A stretch of 64,000 bases of DNA from Nocardioides sp. AX2bis (GCF_902506435.1 NZ_LR733215.1:2440304-2504303); one strand, 5' to 3'; shown: positions 8,778-18,780, counted from the stretch's first letter. Notes: generated by a model from the letters alone, not told the origin. A program made the numbers and translations.

Positions 8778-10268
8778 TCAGCGGTCCTCGGCGGTCCGGG
8801 CCCGCACCGCGGCGGCGAACGCGTCGCCCCGCGCGGCGTAGGAGGTGAACTGGTCCATCGAGGCGCATCCCGGTGCCAGCAGCACCGTGTCCCCGGCGAC
8901 GGCCAGGTCGGCCGCCGCGGCGACGACCCGTCCCATCAGGTCCGCTCCACCGTCGTCTCGCGTGGACCCATCCTCGCGGGCCTCCACCTGTCGGACCGGC
9001 ACATCGGGAGCGTGTCGCGAAAGCGCCTCGGCGATCAGGGCGCGGTCGCGGCCGATCAGCACGACGCCGCGCAGGCGTCCGCGGACGGCCTGGACGAGGT
9101 CGTCGAAGCGGGCGCCCTTGGCCAGACCGCCGGCCACCCAGACCACCGGCTCGTAGGCCATCAGCGAGGACGCCGCGGCGTGCGGGTTCGTGGCCTTCGA
9201 GTCGTCGACCCAGACGACGTCGCGGTGGCGGGCGACCTCGGTGATCCGGTGCCCGTCGGGCCGGAAGGCGCGCAGCCCGTCGCGGACCGCGACCTGGCTG
9301 ACGCCGTGGGCCCGCGCCAGCGCGGCGGCGGCCAGCGCGTTCGAGACGTAGTGCGGGGCGTCGGAGGCGAGGTCGCCGACGGTGCACAGCTCGGCGGCGC
9401 TGGTGGCGCGCTCGGGGATGAAGGCCCGGTCGACCAGGATGTCCTCGACCAGGCCGAGCATGCCCACGGCGGGCATCTCGAGGCCGAAGCCGACCGCGCG
9501 GGCGCCCTCGACGACGTCGGCGTCGCGGACCAGCTGCTCGGTCAGGGGCTCGGCGGTGTTGTAGACGCAGGCGTCCTGCACGTGCTCGTAGACGCGGGCC
9601 TTGTCGGCGGCGTAGTCGGCCATCGAGGAGTACCAGTCCAGGTGGTCCTCGGCGATGTTGAGGACCACCGCGGCCTGCGGGCTCATCGACCGCGTGTAGT
9701 GCAGCTGGAAGCTGGAGAGCTCCACGGCGAGGACGTCGTACGGCTCGGGGTCCATCACGGCCTCGACCACCGGCAGCCCGACGTTGCCCACGGCCAGGCT
9801 GCGCAGGCCACCGGCGCGCAGGATCGTGTCGAGCATCTGGGTGGTGGTGGTCTTGCCGTTGGTGCCGGTGACGCAGAGCCACGGGGTGGTGTGCTCGGGG
9901 TGGCGCAGCCGCCAGGCCAGCTCGACCTCGCCCCAGACCGGGATGCCGCGGGCACGGGCCTGCGCCAGCAGCGGCGCGCTCGGACGCCAGCCCGGCGAGG
10001 TGACGACGAGGTCGACGTCGGGCGGCAGCTCGGCGGTCGAGCCGGCGCCGAGGCGGACCTCGGCGCCGAGGATCTCCAGCAGCTCGGCCTTCTCGGCGCG
10101 CTCCTGGTCGCCCTCGGACTCGTCGACGGCGAGCACGGAGGAGCCGAGGTGGGTCAGGTTGTCGGCGGCGGCGAAGCCGGAGACACCGAAGCCGGCGACG
10201 ACGGTGCGCACGCCCTCCCAGGAGTCGAGGCGGCCGAGGGCGTCGGGGTCGCGGGACACGGCGCTCAC
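8778..10268 (-). CDS. murD: UDP-N-acetylmuramoyl-L-alanine--D-glutamate ligase MurD
   Basis: 496 residues from the GTG at 10268, which overlaps the mraY stop (GTGA). N-terminal UDP-binding fold VVAGFGVSGFAAA, ATP loop GTNGKTTTTQ (about residues 135-144), central DHLDWYSSM, and a C-terminal domain with WVDDSKATNPHA. It adds D-Glu to UDP-MurNAc-L-Ala. Slightly longer than the usual 450 residues because of an acidic insert near residue 450 (EAREDGSTRDDGGADL). Confidence 0.96.
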   Translation of the reverse strand: MSAVSRDPDALGRLDSWEGVRTVVAGFGVSGFAAADNLTHLGSSVLAVDESEGDQERAEKAELLEILGAEVRLGAGSTAELPPDVDLVVTSPGWRPSAPLLAQARARGIPVWGEVELAWRLRHPEHTTPWLCVTGTNGKTTTTQMLDTILRAGGLRSLAVGNVGLPVVEAVMDPEPYDVLAVELSSFQLHYTRSMSPQAAVVLNIAEDHLDWYSSMADYAADKARVYEHVQDACVYNTAEPLTEQLVRDADVVEGARAVGFGLEMPAVGMLGLVEDILVDRAFIPERATSAAELCTVGDLASDAPHYVSNALAAAALARAHGVSQVAVRDGLRAFRPDGHRITEVARHRDVVWVDDSKATNPHAAASSLMAYEPVVWVAGGLAKGARFDDLVQAVRGRLRGVVLIGRDRALIAEALSRHAPDVPVRQVEAREDGSTRDDGGADLMGRVVAAAADLAVAGDTVLLAPGCASMDQFTSYAARGDAFAAAVRARTAEDR

Positions 10269-11335
10269 AGGCGGGCCACCCACTCGGCGTAGAAGATCCC
10301 GAGGCCGGTGGCCACGAAGAGGCCGGTGATGATCCAGAACCGGACGACCACCGTCACCTGCTCCCAGCCGAGCATCTCGAAGTGGTGGTGCAGGGGTGCC
10401 ATCCGGAAGACCCGCCGTCCCTTCGTCGCCTTGAAGAAGCCGACCTGGATCATCACCGACAGGGTCTCCAGCACGAAGATCCCGCCGAGGACGACCGCGA
10501 GCAGCTCGGTACGGGTCAGGATCGCCAGGCCGGCCAGCGCGCCGCCCAGCGCGAGCGAGCCGGTGTCGCCCATGAAGATCGCGGCCGGCGAGGTGTTCCA
10601 CCACAGGAACCCGAAGCAGGCCCCGGTGATGGCCGCGGCGACCACGGCCAGGTCGAGGGGATCGCGGACGTCGTAGCAGAAGGAGCCGGGGTTGGACTCG
10701 CACAGCTGGTTGTTCTGCCAGATGTTCACCAGGGTGTAGGCGCCGAAGACCATCACGCTGGCACCGGTGGCCAGGCCGTCGAGGCCGTCGGTGAGGTTGA
10801 CGGCGTTGGAGAAGCCGGTGCTGATCAGCCACATCAGCAGCAGCGCCAGGACCGTCGGCAGGACCAGCCACTCCAGGTCGCGCAGGAAGCTCACGCTGTG
10901 CGAGGCGGGCGTGCGGCCGTACTCGTCCTCGAGCCAGGGCGAGAGGGCGAGCAGCCCGAAGACCAGGGCGACCGAGGTCTGCCCGATCATCTTGGCCTTG
11001 CTGCGCAGGCCCAGGCTGCGCTGGCGGTAGATCTTGATGAAGTCGTCGAGGAAGCCCACCGCCCCCATCCCGACGAACAGGAAGAGCAGCAGCAGCGCCG
11101 AGGCCGACGGGGCCTCGAGGGTGATCAGCTTGGCCAGGCCGTAACCGACCACCGTGGCCAGGATGATGACCACGCCGCCCATCGTGGGGGTGCCGCGCTT
11201 GGTGTGGTGGGTGGTCGGTCCGTCGTCGCGGATCTCCTGCCCGTAGCCGCGGCGGGTGAACAGGGTGATCGCGACTCGGGTGCCGAGCAGCGAGATCAGC
11301 AGGGCGAAGCCACCACCGAGCAGGATCGCTCTCAT
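10265..11335 (-). CDS. mraY: Phospho-N-acetylmuramoyl-pentapeptide-transferase MraY
   Basis: 356 residues, about ten membrane spans. Diagnostic cytoplasmic loops: HHTKRGTPTMGGVVII, the acidic FLDDFIKIYRQRSLGLRSKAK, NLTDGLDGLATG, MGDTGSLALGG, and MAPLHHHFEMLGW near the end. It makes lipid I from UDP-MurNAc-pentapeptide and undecaprenyl phosphate. Overlaps murF and murD by 4 nt on either side. Confidence 0.97.
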   Translation of the reverse strand: MRAILLGGGFALLISLLGTRVAITLFTRRGYGQEIRDDGPTTHHTKRGTPTMGGVVIILATVVGYGLAKLITLEAPSASALLLLFLFVGMGAVGFLDDFIKIYRQRSLGLRSKAKMIGQTSVALVFGLLALSPWLEDEYGRTPASHSVSFLRDLEWLVLPTVLALLLMWLISTGFSNAVNLTDGLDGLATGASVMVFGAYTLVNIWQNNQLCESNPGSFCYDVRDPLDLAVVAAAITGACFGFLWWNTSPAAIFMGDTGSLALGGALAGLAILTRTELLAVVLGGIFVLETLSVMIQVGFFKATKGRRVFRMAPLHHHFEMLGWEQVTVVVRFWIITGLFVATGLGIFYAEWVARL

Positions 11336-12753
11336 CGGGCGCTCATCGGGCCAGGCCCCTCTCCGGTCGGGTCGTGGGTGCCGCCGGCCGCCGGGTCGGG
11401 CCCGACGAGCGCTGCGGCGACCTCCTCCAGCGCGGCGCCGCGGGAGGCCTTGACCAGGACGGCGTCCCGGGCACCGGCATTCTCCCTCACCCAGGCGGTC
11501 GCCTCGTCACGGCTCGCCACGACCACGACCTCGCCCTCCCAGCCGGCCACCTCGCGGGCGCCGTCGGCCAGGGCGGGGGCGTCGACGACGAGCAGCACGT
11601 CGGTCCCGCGCTCGGCGGCGGCGCGGCCGACGTCGCGGTGGGCCTGCGCGGCGCCGGGGCCGAGCTCGAGCATCTCCCCCAGCACCGCCACCGCGCGCCG
11701 ACCCGTACGGCGTCGGATCGCGGCCAGGGCGTCGAGCGCGGCGAGCATGGAGGCGGGGTTGGCGTTGTAGGAGTCGTTGAGCACCACGAGCCCGTCGGCC
11801 CGCTCGGTCAGCTCCATCCGCCAGCGCGACGCGGCGCGCGCGGTGGCGAGCGAGGCGGCGACCGCGTCCAGCGGCACCCCGACGGCCAGGGCCATGGCCG
11901 CGGCGGCGGTGGCGTTGGCGACCTGGTGGGCGCCGACCTGGGCCAGCCGGACGGCGGCGCGGTCCGCGCCGTGGGCCAGCACGAAGGTGGGCCGACCGAG
12001 GTCGTCCAGCGCGACGTCGAGACCCGCCACGTCGGCCCCCGGACCGCCGAAGGTCAGCACGCGGGCCCGGGTGCGGGTCGCCATCGCAGCGACCAGCGGG
12101 TCGTCGGCGTTGAGCACCGCGGTGCCGCCGGGCGGCAGCGCCTCGACGATCTCGCCCTTGGCCTGCGCGATCGCCTCCGCGCTGCCGAACTCACCGATGT
12201 GGGCGGTGCCGACGTTGAGCACGGCGGCGACCATCGGCGGCGCGACCTCGCAGAGGTACGCGACGTGGCCGATGCCGCGCGCGCCCATCTCGACCACGAG
12301 GTGCTCGGTGCCGGCGTCGGCGCGCAGCGCGGTCAACGGCACCCCGAGCTCGTTGTTGAGGTTGCCCCTGGTGGCGACGGTCGGACCGTGGTCGGCGAGG
12401 ACGTGCGCGAGGTAGTCCTTCGTGCCGGTCTTGCCCTGGGAGCCGGTGAGCGCCAGCGTCGGTACGCGGAGGTCGTCCAGGAGGTGGCGGGCCAGCCGGC
12501 CGAGCGCGACCACGGGGTCGTCGACGACCACCGTGGGGGCCGCGGTGGCCCGGCTGCCGAGCACCGCGTGGGCGCCGTCCGCATAGGCGTGGCCGTCGAC
12601 GCGGTCACCGACCACGGCGACGTAGAGGCCGCCGGGCACCGGGTCGCGGCTGTCGAGGTAGGCCGGGGCGTCGACGACGACGTCGGCGTCGCGCGGGTCC
12701 GCGACCGAGCCGCCGACCACGCGGGCCAGCGCGTCGAGGCGCGACGGGGTCAT
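11332..12753 (-). CDS. murF: UDP-N-acetylmuramoyl-tripeptide--D-alanyl-D-alanine ligase MurF
   Basis: 473 residues from the ATG at 12753, which overlaps the murE stop (ATGA). ATP loop GSQGKTGTKD, a MurF-specific form, followed by NLNNELGVPLTAL and a substrate segment VLNDSYNANPASM. It adds D-Ala-D-Ala to complete the pentapeptide. The frame is open upstream through murE but that is out-of-frame shadow. Confidence 0.95.
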   Translation of the reverse strand: MTPSRLDALARVVGGSVADPRDADVVVDAPAYLDSRDPVPGGLYVAVVGDRVDGHAYADGAHAVLGSRATAAPTVVVDDPVVALGRLARHLLDDLRVPTLALTGSQGKTGTKDYLAHVLADHGPTVATRGNLNNELGVPLTALRADAGTEHLVVEMGARGIGHVAYLCEVAPPMVAAVLNVGTAHIGEFGSAEAIAQAKGEIVEALPPGGTAVLNADDPLVAAMATRTRARVLTFGGPGADVAGLDVALDDLGRPTFVLAHGADRAAVRLAQVGAHQVANATAAAAMALAVGVPLDAVAASLATARAASRWRMELTERADGLVVLNDSYNANPASMLAALDALAAIRRRTGRRAVAVLGEMLELGPGAAQAHRDVGRAAAERGTDVLLVVDAPALADGAREVAGWEGEVVVVASRDEATAWVRENAGARDAVLVKASRGAALEEVAAALVGPDPAAGGTHDPTGEGPGPMSAR

Positions 12754-14354
12754 CGGGCGTCCTCCTGCTCCGCCTCGGGGTCGGCGAGGAGCTCGCGGAC
12801 GACGGCGCGGTCGTCGAAGGGGTGCATCGTCCCGGCGACCTCCTGGCCGGTCTCGTGACCCTTGCCGGCGACCAGCACCACGTCGCCGGGGCCGGTGCGG
12901 CCCAGGGCCAGGGCGATCGCCGCGCGTCGCCCGGCCACCTCCACGACCTCGGCGCGTGCGTCGGCGGCCCCGGCGAGCAGCGCGGCCCGGATCGTGGCCG
13001 GGTCCTCGGAGCGGGGGTTGTCGTCGGTGACCACGACCAGGTCGGCCAGGCGGCCCGCGGTCTCCCCCATCAGCGGGCGCTTGCCCGCATCCCGGTCGCC
13101 CCCGGCCCCCACCACGACCACGAGGCGACCGCGGGTCAGCGGGCGCAGGGTGCCCAGGGCGGCCTCGAGGGCGTCGGGCTTGTGGGCGTAGTCGACCAGC
13201 ACGGTCCGCCGGTCGGCCCCGCCCTCCCCCACCTGCTCGAAGCGGCCCGGGACGCCGTCGGTGGACCCGAGCGCGGCGGCCAGCGGGCGCGGGTCCAGGC
13301 CGGCCTCGCCGGCCGCGGCGAGGGCGGCGAGGGCGTTGGCCACGTTGAAGGCGCCCGGCAGCGGCACCGTCGCGGGGACGGCGAGGCCGTCGGGGCCGCG
13401 GAGCACGAAGGTGGACGAGGCCGGGTCCGCGCGGACGTCCTCGGCCCACCAGTCCGCCGGGGCACCGGTCGCGGAGAAGGTGGAGACCGCCAGGCCCCGC
13501 TCGCGGCACAGCTCGACCAGGCGGCGTCCGTGCTCGTCGTCGACGTTGACCAGGGCGTGGCGGGCGCGGTCGGGGGCGAACAGGGAGGCCTTGGCGGCGA
13601 AGTACTCCTCGACGTCGGCGTGGAAGTCGAGGTGGTCGCGGCCGAGGTTGAGGAACACCGCGACGTCGAAGACGACCCCGTCGACGCGGCCGAGCACCAG
13701 CGCGTGGCTGGAGACCTCCATGGCGCAGTCGGTCACCCCGCGCTCGCGCATCAGCGCGAAGAGGGCGTGCAGGTCGGGCGCCTCGGGCGTGGTGAGTGCG
13801 GTGGGCACGTCCACGCCGTCCACGCGGGTGCCGACGGTGCCGACCACGCCGGCGTGGCGCCCGGAGGCCTGCAGCGCCGCCTCGAGCAGGCGGGTGGTCG
13901 TGGTCTTGCCCTGGGTGCCGGTCACGCCGACCAGGCGCAGCGCCGCGGCGGGGTCGCCGTGCAGGCGGGCGGCGAGACGCCCGAGGAGCCGCCGCGGCTC
14001 GGCGGTCACCAGGACCGGGAGGTCGGTCGGCAGCGGTGCGCCCAGGTCCGCGGCCGCCTGCGCCCCGGCGGGGTCGGTGAGCACGGCCACGGCGCCGGCG
14101 GCCACCGCGTCCGGGGCGAAGATGATGCCGTGCGCACGGGCGCCGGGCAGCGCGGCGTACAGGTCGCCGGGGGCGGCGCGCAGGGAGCTGAGCGTCAGGC
14201 CGGTCACGGCGTGCGCCCCGGGCCCGTCGGCGGGCAGCCGTGTGGTCTCGTCCAGCGGGCCGGCGAGGTCGGCGACCCAGGCGGCGACCTCGGCGGGGGT
14301 GCGCGGCGTGACCCGCACGGGACGGGCCCCGGAGACGTCAGGAGGAGGGGTCAC
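12750..14354 (-). CDS. murE: UDP-MurNAc-L-Ala-D-Glu--diaminopimelate ligase MurE
   Basis: 534 residues, GTG start overlapping ftsI (GTGA). ATP loop GTQGKTTTTRLLE near residue 145, a central FLNLGRDHLDFH, and the C-terminal DDNPRSEDP. The DNPR form is the family signature for adding diaminopimelate rather than lysine, so the cell wall is inferred to contain DAP; the sequence does not say whether meso or LL. Confidence 0.95.
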   Translation of the reverse strand: MTPPPDVSGARPVRVTPRTPAEVAAWVADLAGPLDETTRLPADGPGAHAVTGLTLSSLRAAPGDLYAALPGARAHGIIFAPDAVAAGAVAVLTDPAGAQAAADLGAPLPTDLPVLVTAEPRRLLGRLAARLHGDPAAALRLVGVTGTQGKTTTTRLLEAALQASGRHAGVVGTVGTRVDGVDVPTALTTPEAPDLHALFALMRERGVTDCAMEVSSHALVLGRVDGVVFDVAVFLNLGRDHLDFHADVEEYFAAKASLFAPDRARHALVNVDDEHGRRLVELCRERGLAVSTFSATGAPADWWAEDVRADPASSTFVLRGPDGLAVPATVPLPGAFNVANALAALAAAGEAGLDPRPLAAALGSTDGVPGRFEQVGEGGADRRTVLVDYAHKPDALEAALGTLRPLTRGRLVVVVGAGGDRDAGKRPLMGETAGRLADLVVVTDDNPRSEDPATIRAALLAGAADARAEVVEVAGRRAAIALALGRTGPGDVVLVAGKGHETGQEVAGTMHPFDDRAVVRELLADPEAEQEDAR

Positions 14355-16210
14355 CGGGCGAGGTTATCGTCGCCCGGTCCCCACTCGATGGCCACCTTCT
14401 CCGGCTTCGCGCCGGTCGGCGGGATGCCGTAGTGGCGCAGGGCGACGCCCATGATCTTGGCGAAGGCGGGACCGGCGGTCGAGCCGCCGCCCGAGCCGGC
14501 GCGGGGGTCGTGGACCGCGACGTAGACGGTCAGCCGCGGGTCGTCGGCCGGGGCGAAGCCGCCGAAGGAGACGGTCGTCGAGCCGTCGTAGACGCCGTCC
14601 TCGTTGACCCGCTGGGCGGTACCGGTCTTGCCGGCCACCCGGTAGCCGGGCACGGCGGCGGCGGGGGCCGACCCCTCGTCGGGGTCGAGGACCTGCTCCA
14701 TCATCAAGGAGGTCTGGCGGGCCGCCTCCTCGCTGACCACGCGACGGCTGGTGGCCTGCTCGGTGCCGACGGTCGTGCCGCCGTCGGTCACCGCCGAGCC
14801 CTCGATGACGCTGGGGTCGACCCGCACGCCGCCGTTGGCGATCGTGTTCACGGCGGCGGTCATCTGCAGCGCGGTGACCGACAGGGACTGACCGAAGGCG
14901 ATGCGCGCCTCCGCCGAGTCGGTCCAGTCCACGGGCTTCGGCAGCAGGCCGGGCTGCTCGCCGGCCAGGCCGATGCCGGTCTTGCGGGTGACCCCGAAGT
15001 CCTCGAGGTAGGACCGCAGCTGGCCCTTGCCGAACTTCTCCGCCGCCAGCACCGTCCCGATGTTGGAGGACTTCGCCACGATGCCGGCCGTGGTGAGCCT
15101 CAGCAGAGGGTGCTCCCAGTAGTCGTGGACCACGGTGCCGTCGTCCGTGGGCAGCTCGCTGGGCACGGAGAACTCCGTGTCCATCGTGACCTTGCCGGCG
15201 TCGATGAGGGAGGCCATGGTCAGCACCTTCTCCACCGACCCGGGCTCGTAGACGTCGGTGACGGCGCGCGACTTGTAGAGCTCCTGGTCCGGGGTCGCCT
15301 CGGGGTCGCTGGCGTCGTAGGTCGGGTGGTCGGCCAGGGCGAGCACCTCGCCCGAGCTCGAGTCCATGACGATGGCGATGCCGGACTCGCCGCCGGCCTT
15401 GCGGACGGTGTCGCGCAGCGCGCGCTGGACGTACCACTGCAGGTTGGCGTCGAGCGTCGTGGTGAGGTCCTGGCCGTTCTCCGCCTCCTCCAGGGTGCTC
15501 TCGCCGAGCGGGAGGCGGTTGCCGTCGCCGACCTGGTAGCGGGCCTCGCCGTCGTGGCCGGCCAGCCAGTCGCCGAAGGTGGCCTCGAGGCCGGCCAGCG
15601 GACGGGCGCGGCCCGACTCGGAGGGGCGTCCGAGGAAGCCCAGCACGTTGGCGGCGACGTCACCGGCCGGGTAGGTGCGGATCGGGTCGTCGCGGGTGGT
15701 GAGCCCGACGAAGCCGGCCTCGGTCGCCTCGTCGACGACCCGCTGCGCCTGCGCCGCGGGCAGCTGGCGGGCGACGTACTGGAACTGGCTGTCCGGCACC
15801 CGCAGCCGCTCGAGGGTCTCGACGTAGTCGAGGTCGAGCCGGCGGGCCAGCAGGGTCGCCAGCGCCGGGGCCTGGGCTGCGGTCAGCTCGGGGTTGGCGA
15901 TGACCATCAGGCCCGCGACCGAGTCCGCGAGGGGCTCGCCGTCGCGGTCCAGGATCTCGCCGCGGGTCGCGGGCAGCGTCACGACCGCGGTGCCCTCGGC
16001 GGCGGCCATCGCGGCGTACGAGTTGGGGTCCAGGCCCTGGAGCTGGACCAGGCGGCCGGCGAAGACCGACAGCACGACCGCGATGATGAGGAAGCCGATG
16101 CGCAGCCGGAACGGGCTCGAGCCCCGGGCCGTGCCCAGCCGGGGTCGGGCCGCCCGCGGGCTGCTGGTCCGGGTCCGTCGCACGCGTCCGCTCCTGTCCG
16201 GGCTGCTCAC
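14351..16210 (-). CDS. ftsI: Class B penicillin-binding protein (FtsI/PbpB)
   Basis: 619 residues. Basic cytoplasmic tail, one membrane span (about residues 38-54), dimerisation domain with RGEILDRDGEPLA, then the transpeptidase domain. Active-site motifs are SVEK (325-328), SSN (381-383) and KTG (528-530). It cross-links septal peptidoglycan and pairs with FtsW. GTG start overlaps the ftsL-like gene by 4 nt. No C-terminal PASTA repeats are present. Confidence 0.95.
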   Translation of the reverse strand: MSSPDRSGRVRRTRTSSPRAARPRLGTARGSSPFRLRIGFLIIAVVLSVFAGRLVQLQGLDPNSYAAMAAAEGTAVVTLPATRGEILDRDGEPLADSVAGLMVIANPELTAAQAPALATLLARRLDLDYVETLERLRVPDSQFQYVARQLPAAQAQRVVDEATEAGFVGLTTRDDPIRTYPAGDVAANVLGFLGRPSESGRARPLAGLEATFGDWLAGHDGEARYQVGDGNRLPLGESTLEEAENGQDLTTTLDANLQWYVQRALRDTVRKAGGESGIAIVMDSSSGEVLALADHPTYDASDPEATPDQELYKSRAVTDVYEPGSVEKVLTMASLIDAGKVTMDTEFSVPSELPTDDGTVVHDYWEHPLLRLTTAGIVAKSSNIGTVLAAEKFGKGQLRSYLEDFGVTRKTGIGLAGEQPGLLPKPVDWTDSAEARIAFGQSLSVTALQMTAAVNTIANGGVRVDPSVIEGSAVTDGGTTVGTEQATSRRVVSEEAARQTSLMMEQVLDPDEGSAPAAAVPGYRVAGKTGTAQRVNEDGVYDGSTTVSFGGFAPADDPRLTVYVAVHDPRAGSGGGSTAGPAFAKIMGVALRHYGIPPTGAKPEKVAIEWGPGDDNLAR

Positions 16211-16830
16211 TGGCCGTCCTGCCCGTCCTGCTGGTCCCGCTGCGGGGACCGGTCCTCATTACTACCGTCGTCGCCACGCGACCCCGACGACGACGCGCCG
16301 TCGGCACGGGCCTCGTCGCCACCGGTCCGGTCGGGCGTCGGCTCCGGCGCGGCGGAGGGCAGGGTGCCGTACGGGTTGGGGGCCGGCGCCGGCTCGATCG
16401 AGAACCGGTCGGTCTCGACCGCGGCCACGCGCTCGCCGCGGACGTCGCCGTCGAGGGTCAGGAAGGTCGGGACGGTCGGGATGACCATGCCCATCTGCTG
16501 CGCGCGCTCGGCGATCCGCTGGGGGTCGCGCTGCTCGGCGATCTCCATCCGCAGCGCCTGCTCCCGGGCGCCGAGGGTGTCGGCCTCGGCCTCGAGGGCG
16601 GTGGTCGCGAAGGACGCCTGCTGCAGCGAGGTGTTGAAGAGGAGCAGCCCGACGACGCCGGTCAGCAGGATCAGGCTGACCAGGCCGATGAACGGCACCC
16701 GGGCCGGCGGCCGGGCCGTGCGCGGGACCACCCGGAGCCGGGCGCGCTCGACGGCGTCGCCGGCCAGGCGCGGCAGGCGCTGCCGACCGGTGGGCTGTCG
16801 GGAGGGACCGTGCGGGGCTGGGCTGCTCAT
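16207..16830 (-). CDS. ftsL: FtsL-like septum formation initiator protein
   Basis: 207 residues from the ATG at 16830 (ATGA overlap with rsmH). Basic tail, a single membrane span (about residues 48-68: [16 protein letters not shown]), then a short coiled coil with [22 protein letters not shown]. The [16 protein letters not shown] motif is typical of FtsL/DivIC partners. The C-terminal 70 residues are a low-complexity Pro/Asp/Gln/Gly tail. Position between rsmH and ftsI is the classical ftsL slot. Sequence conservation in this family is low, hence moderate confidence in the name. Confidence 0.8.
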   Translation of the reverse strand: MSSPAPHGPSRQPTGRQRLPRLAGDAVERARLRVVPRTARPPARVPFIGLVSLILLTGVVGLLLFNTSLQQASFATTALEAEADTLGAREQALRMEIAEQRDPQRIAERAQQMGMVIPTVPTFLTLDGDVRGERVAAVETDRFSIEPAPAPNPYGTLPSAAPEPTPDRTGGDEARADGASSSGSRGDDGSNEDRSPQRDQQDGQDGQ

Positions 16831-17843
16831 CGGGGTGCTCCGTGGGTCGGGGGCGTACGTCGGGCATCGCGCGGGTGACCGGCGACGGGGGGCCGGTCGG
16901 GGTGGAGGCGCTCGGCGGCGCGCAGCCGGACCGAGGCGGCGCGGGGGTTGGTCGCCTGCTCCTCGTCGTCGGCCTTCTCGGCCCCGCGGGTCAGCAGCCG
17001 CAGCGGCGGGTCCTGGCCCTCGGGGACGAACGGCAGGTCGTCGGGGACGTCGAGGCGCGTGGCGGCGGTCAGGACCTGCTTGACGAGCCGGTCCTCCAGG
17101 GAGTGGTAGGCCTCCACGACGATCCGGCCGCCGACACCGAGGCTGGCGACCGCCGCGGGCATCGCGCGGCGCAGCACGCCGAGCTCGTCGTTGACCTCCA
17201 TCCGCAGCGCCTGGAAGGTGCGCTTGGCGGGGTGCCCGCCGGTCCGGCGCGCCGGGGCGGGGATCTCGCGGTAGAGCAGCTCGACCAGGGCCTGCGAGGT
17301 GGTGAAGGGCGCCTGCTCGCGCTGCCGGACGATCGCGCCGGCGATCTTGCGGGCGAACTTCTCCTCGCCGTAGTCGCGCAGGACCCGGGTCAGCTCCCGC
17401 GCGTCGTAGCCGTTGAGCACGTCGGCGGCGGTCGGGCCGGTCGAGGCGTCCATCCGCATGTCGAGGGGGGCGTCGACGGCGTAGGCGAAGCCGCGCTCGG
17501 CGCGGTCGAGCTGCATCGAGGAGACCCCGAGGTCGAAGAGCACGCCGTCGGCGTGGTCGAGCCCGAGCTCGGCCAGGACGTCGGGGATCTCGTCGTAGAC
17601 CGCGTGGACGCCGGTGAACCGGTCCCCGTGCACGGCGAGGCGCTCCCGGGCCAGGTCGAGCGCGCTGCGGTCGCGGTCGACGCCGATCACGCGCGCCTGC
17701 GGGCACCGCTCCAGCACGGCCTCGGTGTGCCCGCCGGCGCCGAGGGTCGCGTCGACCAGGACCGCACCCGGGCGGTCGAGGGCGGGCGCGAGCAGGGCGA
17801 CGACCCGGTCGAGCAGGACCGGGGCGTGGGCGGGGGCGGCCAT
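16827..17843 (-). CDS. rsmH: 16S rRNA (cytosine1402-N4)-methyltransferase RsmH
   Basis: 338 residues. SAM-binding motif [14 protein letters not shown] near the N-terminus, [10 protein letters not shown] in the middle and a C-terminal [15 protein letters not shown]. It methylates C1402 of 16S rRNA and is nearly always the second gene of the division cluster after mraZ. Here a small membrane protein and a 295-nt gap separate it from mraZ. Confidence 0.95.
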   Translation of the reverse strand: MAAPAHAPVLLDRVVALLAPALDRPGAVLVDATLGAGGHTEAVLERCPQARVIGVDRDRSALDLARERLAVHGDRFTGVHAVYDEIPDVLAELGLDHADGVLFDLGVSSMQLDRAERGFAYAVDAPLDMRMDASTGPTAADVLNGYDARELTRVLRDYGEEKFARKIAGAIVRQREQAPFTTSQALVELLYREIPAPARRTGGHPAKRTFQALRMEVNDELGVLRRAMPAAVASLGVGGRIVVEAYHSLEDRLVKQVLTAATRLDVPDDLPFVPEGQDPPLRLLTRGAEKADDEEQATNPRAASVRLRAAERLHPDRPPVAGHPRDARRTPPTHGAPR

Positions 17844-17851
17844 CGTCGCGG

Positions 17852-18022
17852 TCAGCTGCCCGGGGTCAGCAGGACGGAGACGAGCAGGAGGGCCAGCGCC
17901 AGCGCCAGCGAGGTGCCCAGCGAGAACACCATCAGGGCCAGCGCGTCACGCGCCTGGTGCCGCACGCGGCGCACCTCCGGCGCGGCCGGACCGGCCACGG
18001 GGGTGAGGCGTGTGCTGCTCAT
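17852..18022 (-). CDS. Small single-span membrane protein
   Basis: 56 residues, starting [17 protein letters not shown] basic segment [19 protein letters not shown] leads into a C-terminal hydrophobic helix (about residues 32-53) ending at a short Thr-Pro-Gly-Ser tail. It starts 8 nt upstream of rsmH, so it is probably co-transcribed and coupled. I do not recognise a family. Codon use is high-GC3 like its neighbours. It could be a division-associated membrane peptide, but that rests only on location. Confidence 0.6.
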   Translation of the reverse strand: MSSTRLTPVAGPAAPEVRRVRHQARDALALMVFSLGTSLALALALLLVSVLLTPGS

Positions 18023-18108
18023 GATCTCGACCCTGCTGCTCGGTGACGGGGGTGCTGGTCGTGCTGGGCGTGCGGGTGGTGCCGGTCGTACGGGTGCTGC
18101 TGGTGGAG

Positions 18109-18226
18109 CCGCAGGGCCAGGTCTCCTGTCCGCCTCGGCGGGGAAGAGGCAGCGCGCCTGGAGCCGGGGAAGGTGCCCCAGGAGGTGCTGCCGGGACCGG
18201 GGCGGACCAGAGACCTGGCCCTGCGG
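18109..18226. repeat. 26-bp inverted repeat in the mraZ-to-rsmH leader
   Basis: Left arm 18109-18134 and right arm 18201-18226 are complementary at 24 of 26 positions; the core GCAGGGCCAGGTCTC is perfect over 15 bp. The 66-nt loop can form further small hairpins. It sits in the 295-nt stretch (18023-18317) between mraZ and the small membrane gene, where no gene is evident. Transcribed, it would give a long stem-loop inside the division-cluster mRNA, a candidate attenuator or processing site. Confidence 0.75.
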
Positions 18227-18317
18227 TTCGGGGTGTGGAGTTGTCGACGGTGCTGGGGTGAGGTGCTGGGTGGTGCGTGGGTGGGGCGCCGGTGGGGACC
18301 TCAGCGCTGGGAGCGGG

Positions 18318-18740
18318 TCACTCGTCGTCCTCGTCGAGGTCGACGTACTCCGGCAGCGCCTGCTGCTCGTACTCGCGCCAGCGCTCGGGGTTCCAGATCT
18401 CGAGGCGGTCGCGGGCACCGATGACCACGACGTCGCGGTCCAGCCCGGCGAAGTCGCGCAGCGTGGTGGGGATGGAGATGCGTCCCTGCTTGTCCAGGGC
18501 ACCCTCGGCGCCGCTGGAGAAGAGCATGCGGGTGTAGGCGCGGGCGGACTTGCTGGTCAGCGGACGGGAGGAGACCCGGTCGGCCTCGGCGTCGAAGACG
18601 TCCTGGGGCCACACCACCAGGCACTGCTCCTGTCCCTGCGTCACCACGAGCCCCTCCGCGAGCCGGTTCCTGAACTTGGCCGGGAGGAAGAGCCGGCCCT
18701 TCTCGTCGAGCTTCGGGGTGTAGGTGCCCATGAAGTGCAT
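18318..18740 (-). CDS. mraZ: Transcriptional regulator MraZ
   Basis: 140 residues from the ATG at 18740, which follows a strong GGGAAGGA box; MGTYTPKLDE at 18731 is an alternative. Two SpoVT-AbrB repeats: the first with KLDEKGRLFLPAKFR, the second with DKQGRISIPTTLRDFAG. MraZ forms ring oligomers, binds phased GT-rich repeats upstream of its own gene and represses the division operon. Six such repeats lie directly upstream here. An acidic tail YVDLDEDDE ends the protein. Confidence 0.95.
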   Translation of the reverse strand: MHFMGTYTPKLDEKGRLFLPAKFRNRLAEGLVVTQGQEQCLVVWPQDVFDAEADRVSSRPLTSKSARAYTRMLFSSGAEGALDKQGRISIPTTLRDFAGLDRDVVVIGARDRLEIWNPERWREYEQQALPEYVDLDEDDE

Positions 18741-18780
18741 GAGCAGTCCTTCCCGGTCGCCCCACGAACGTGGCCTCTTC

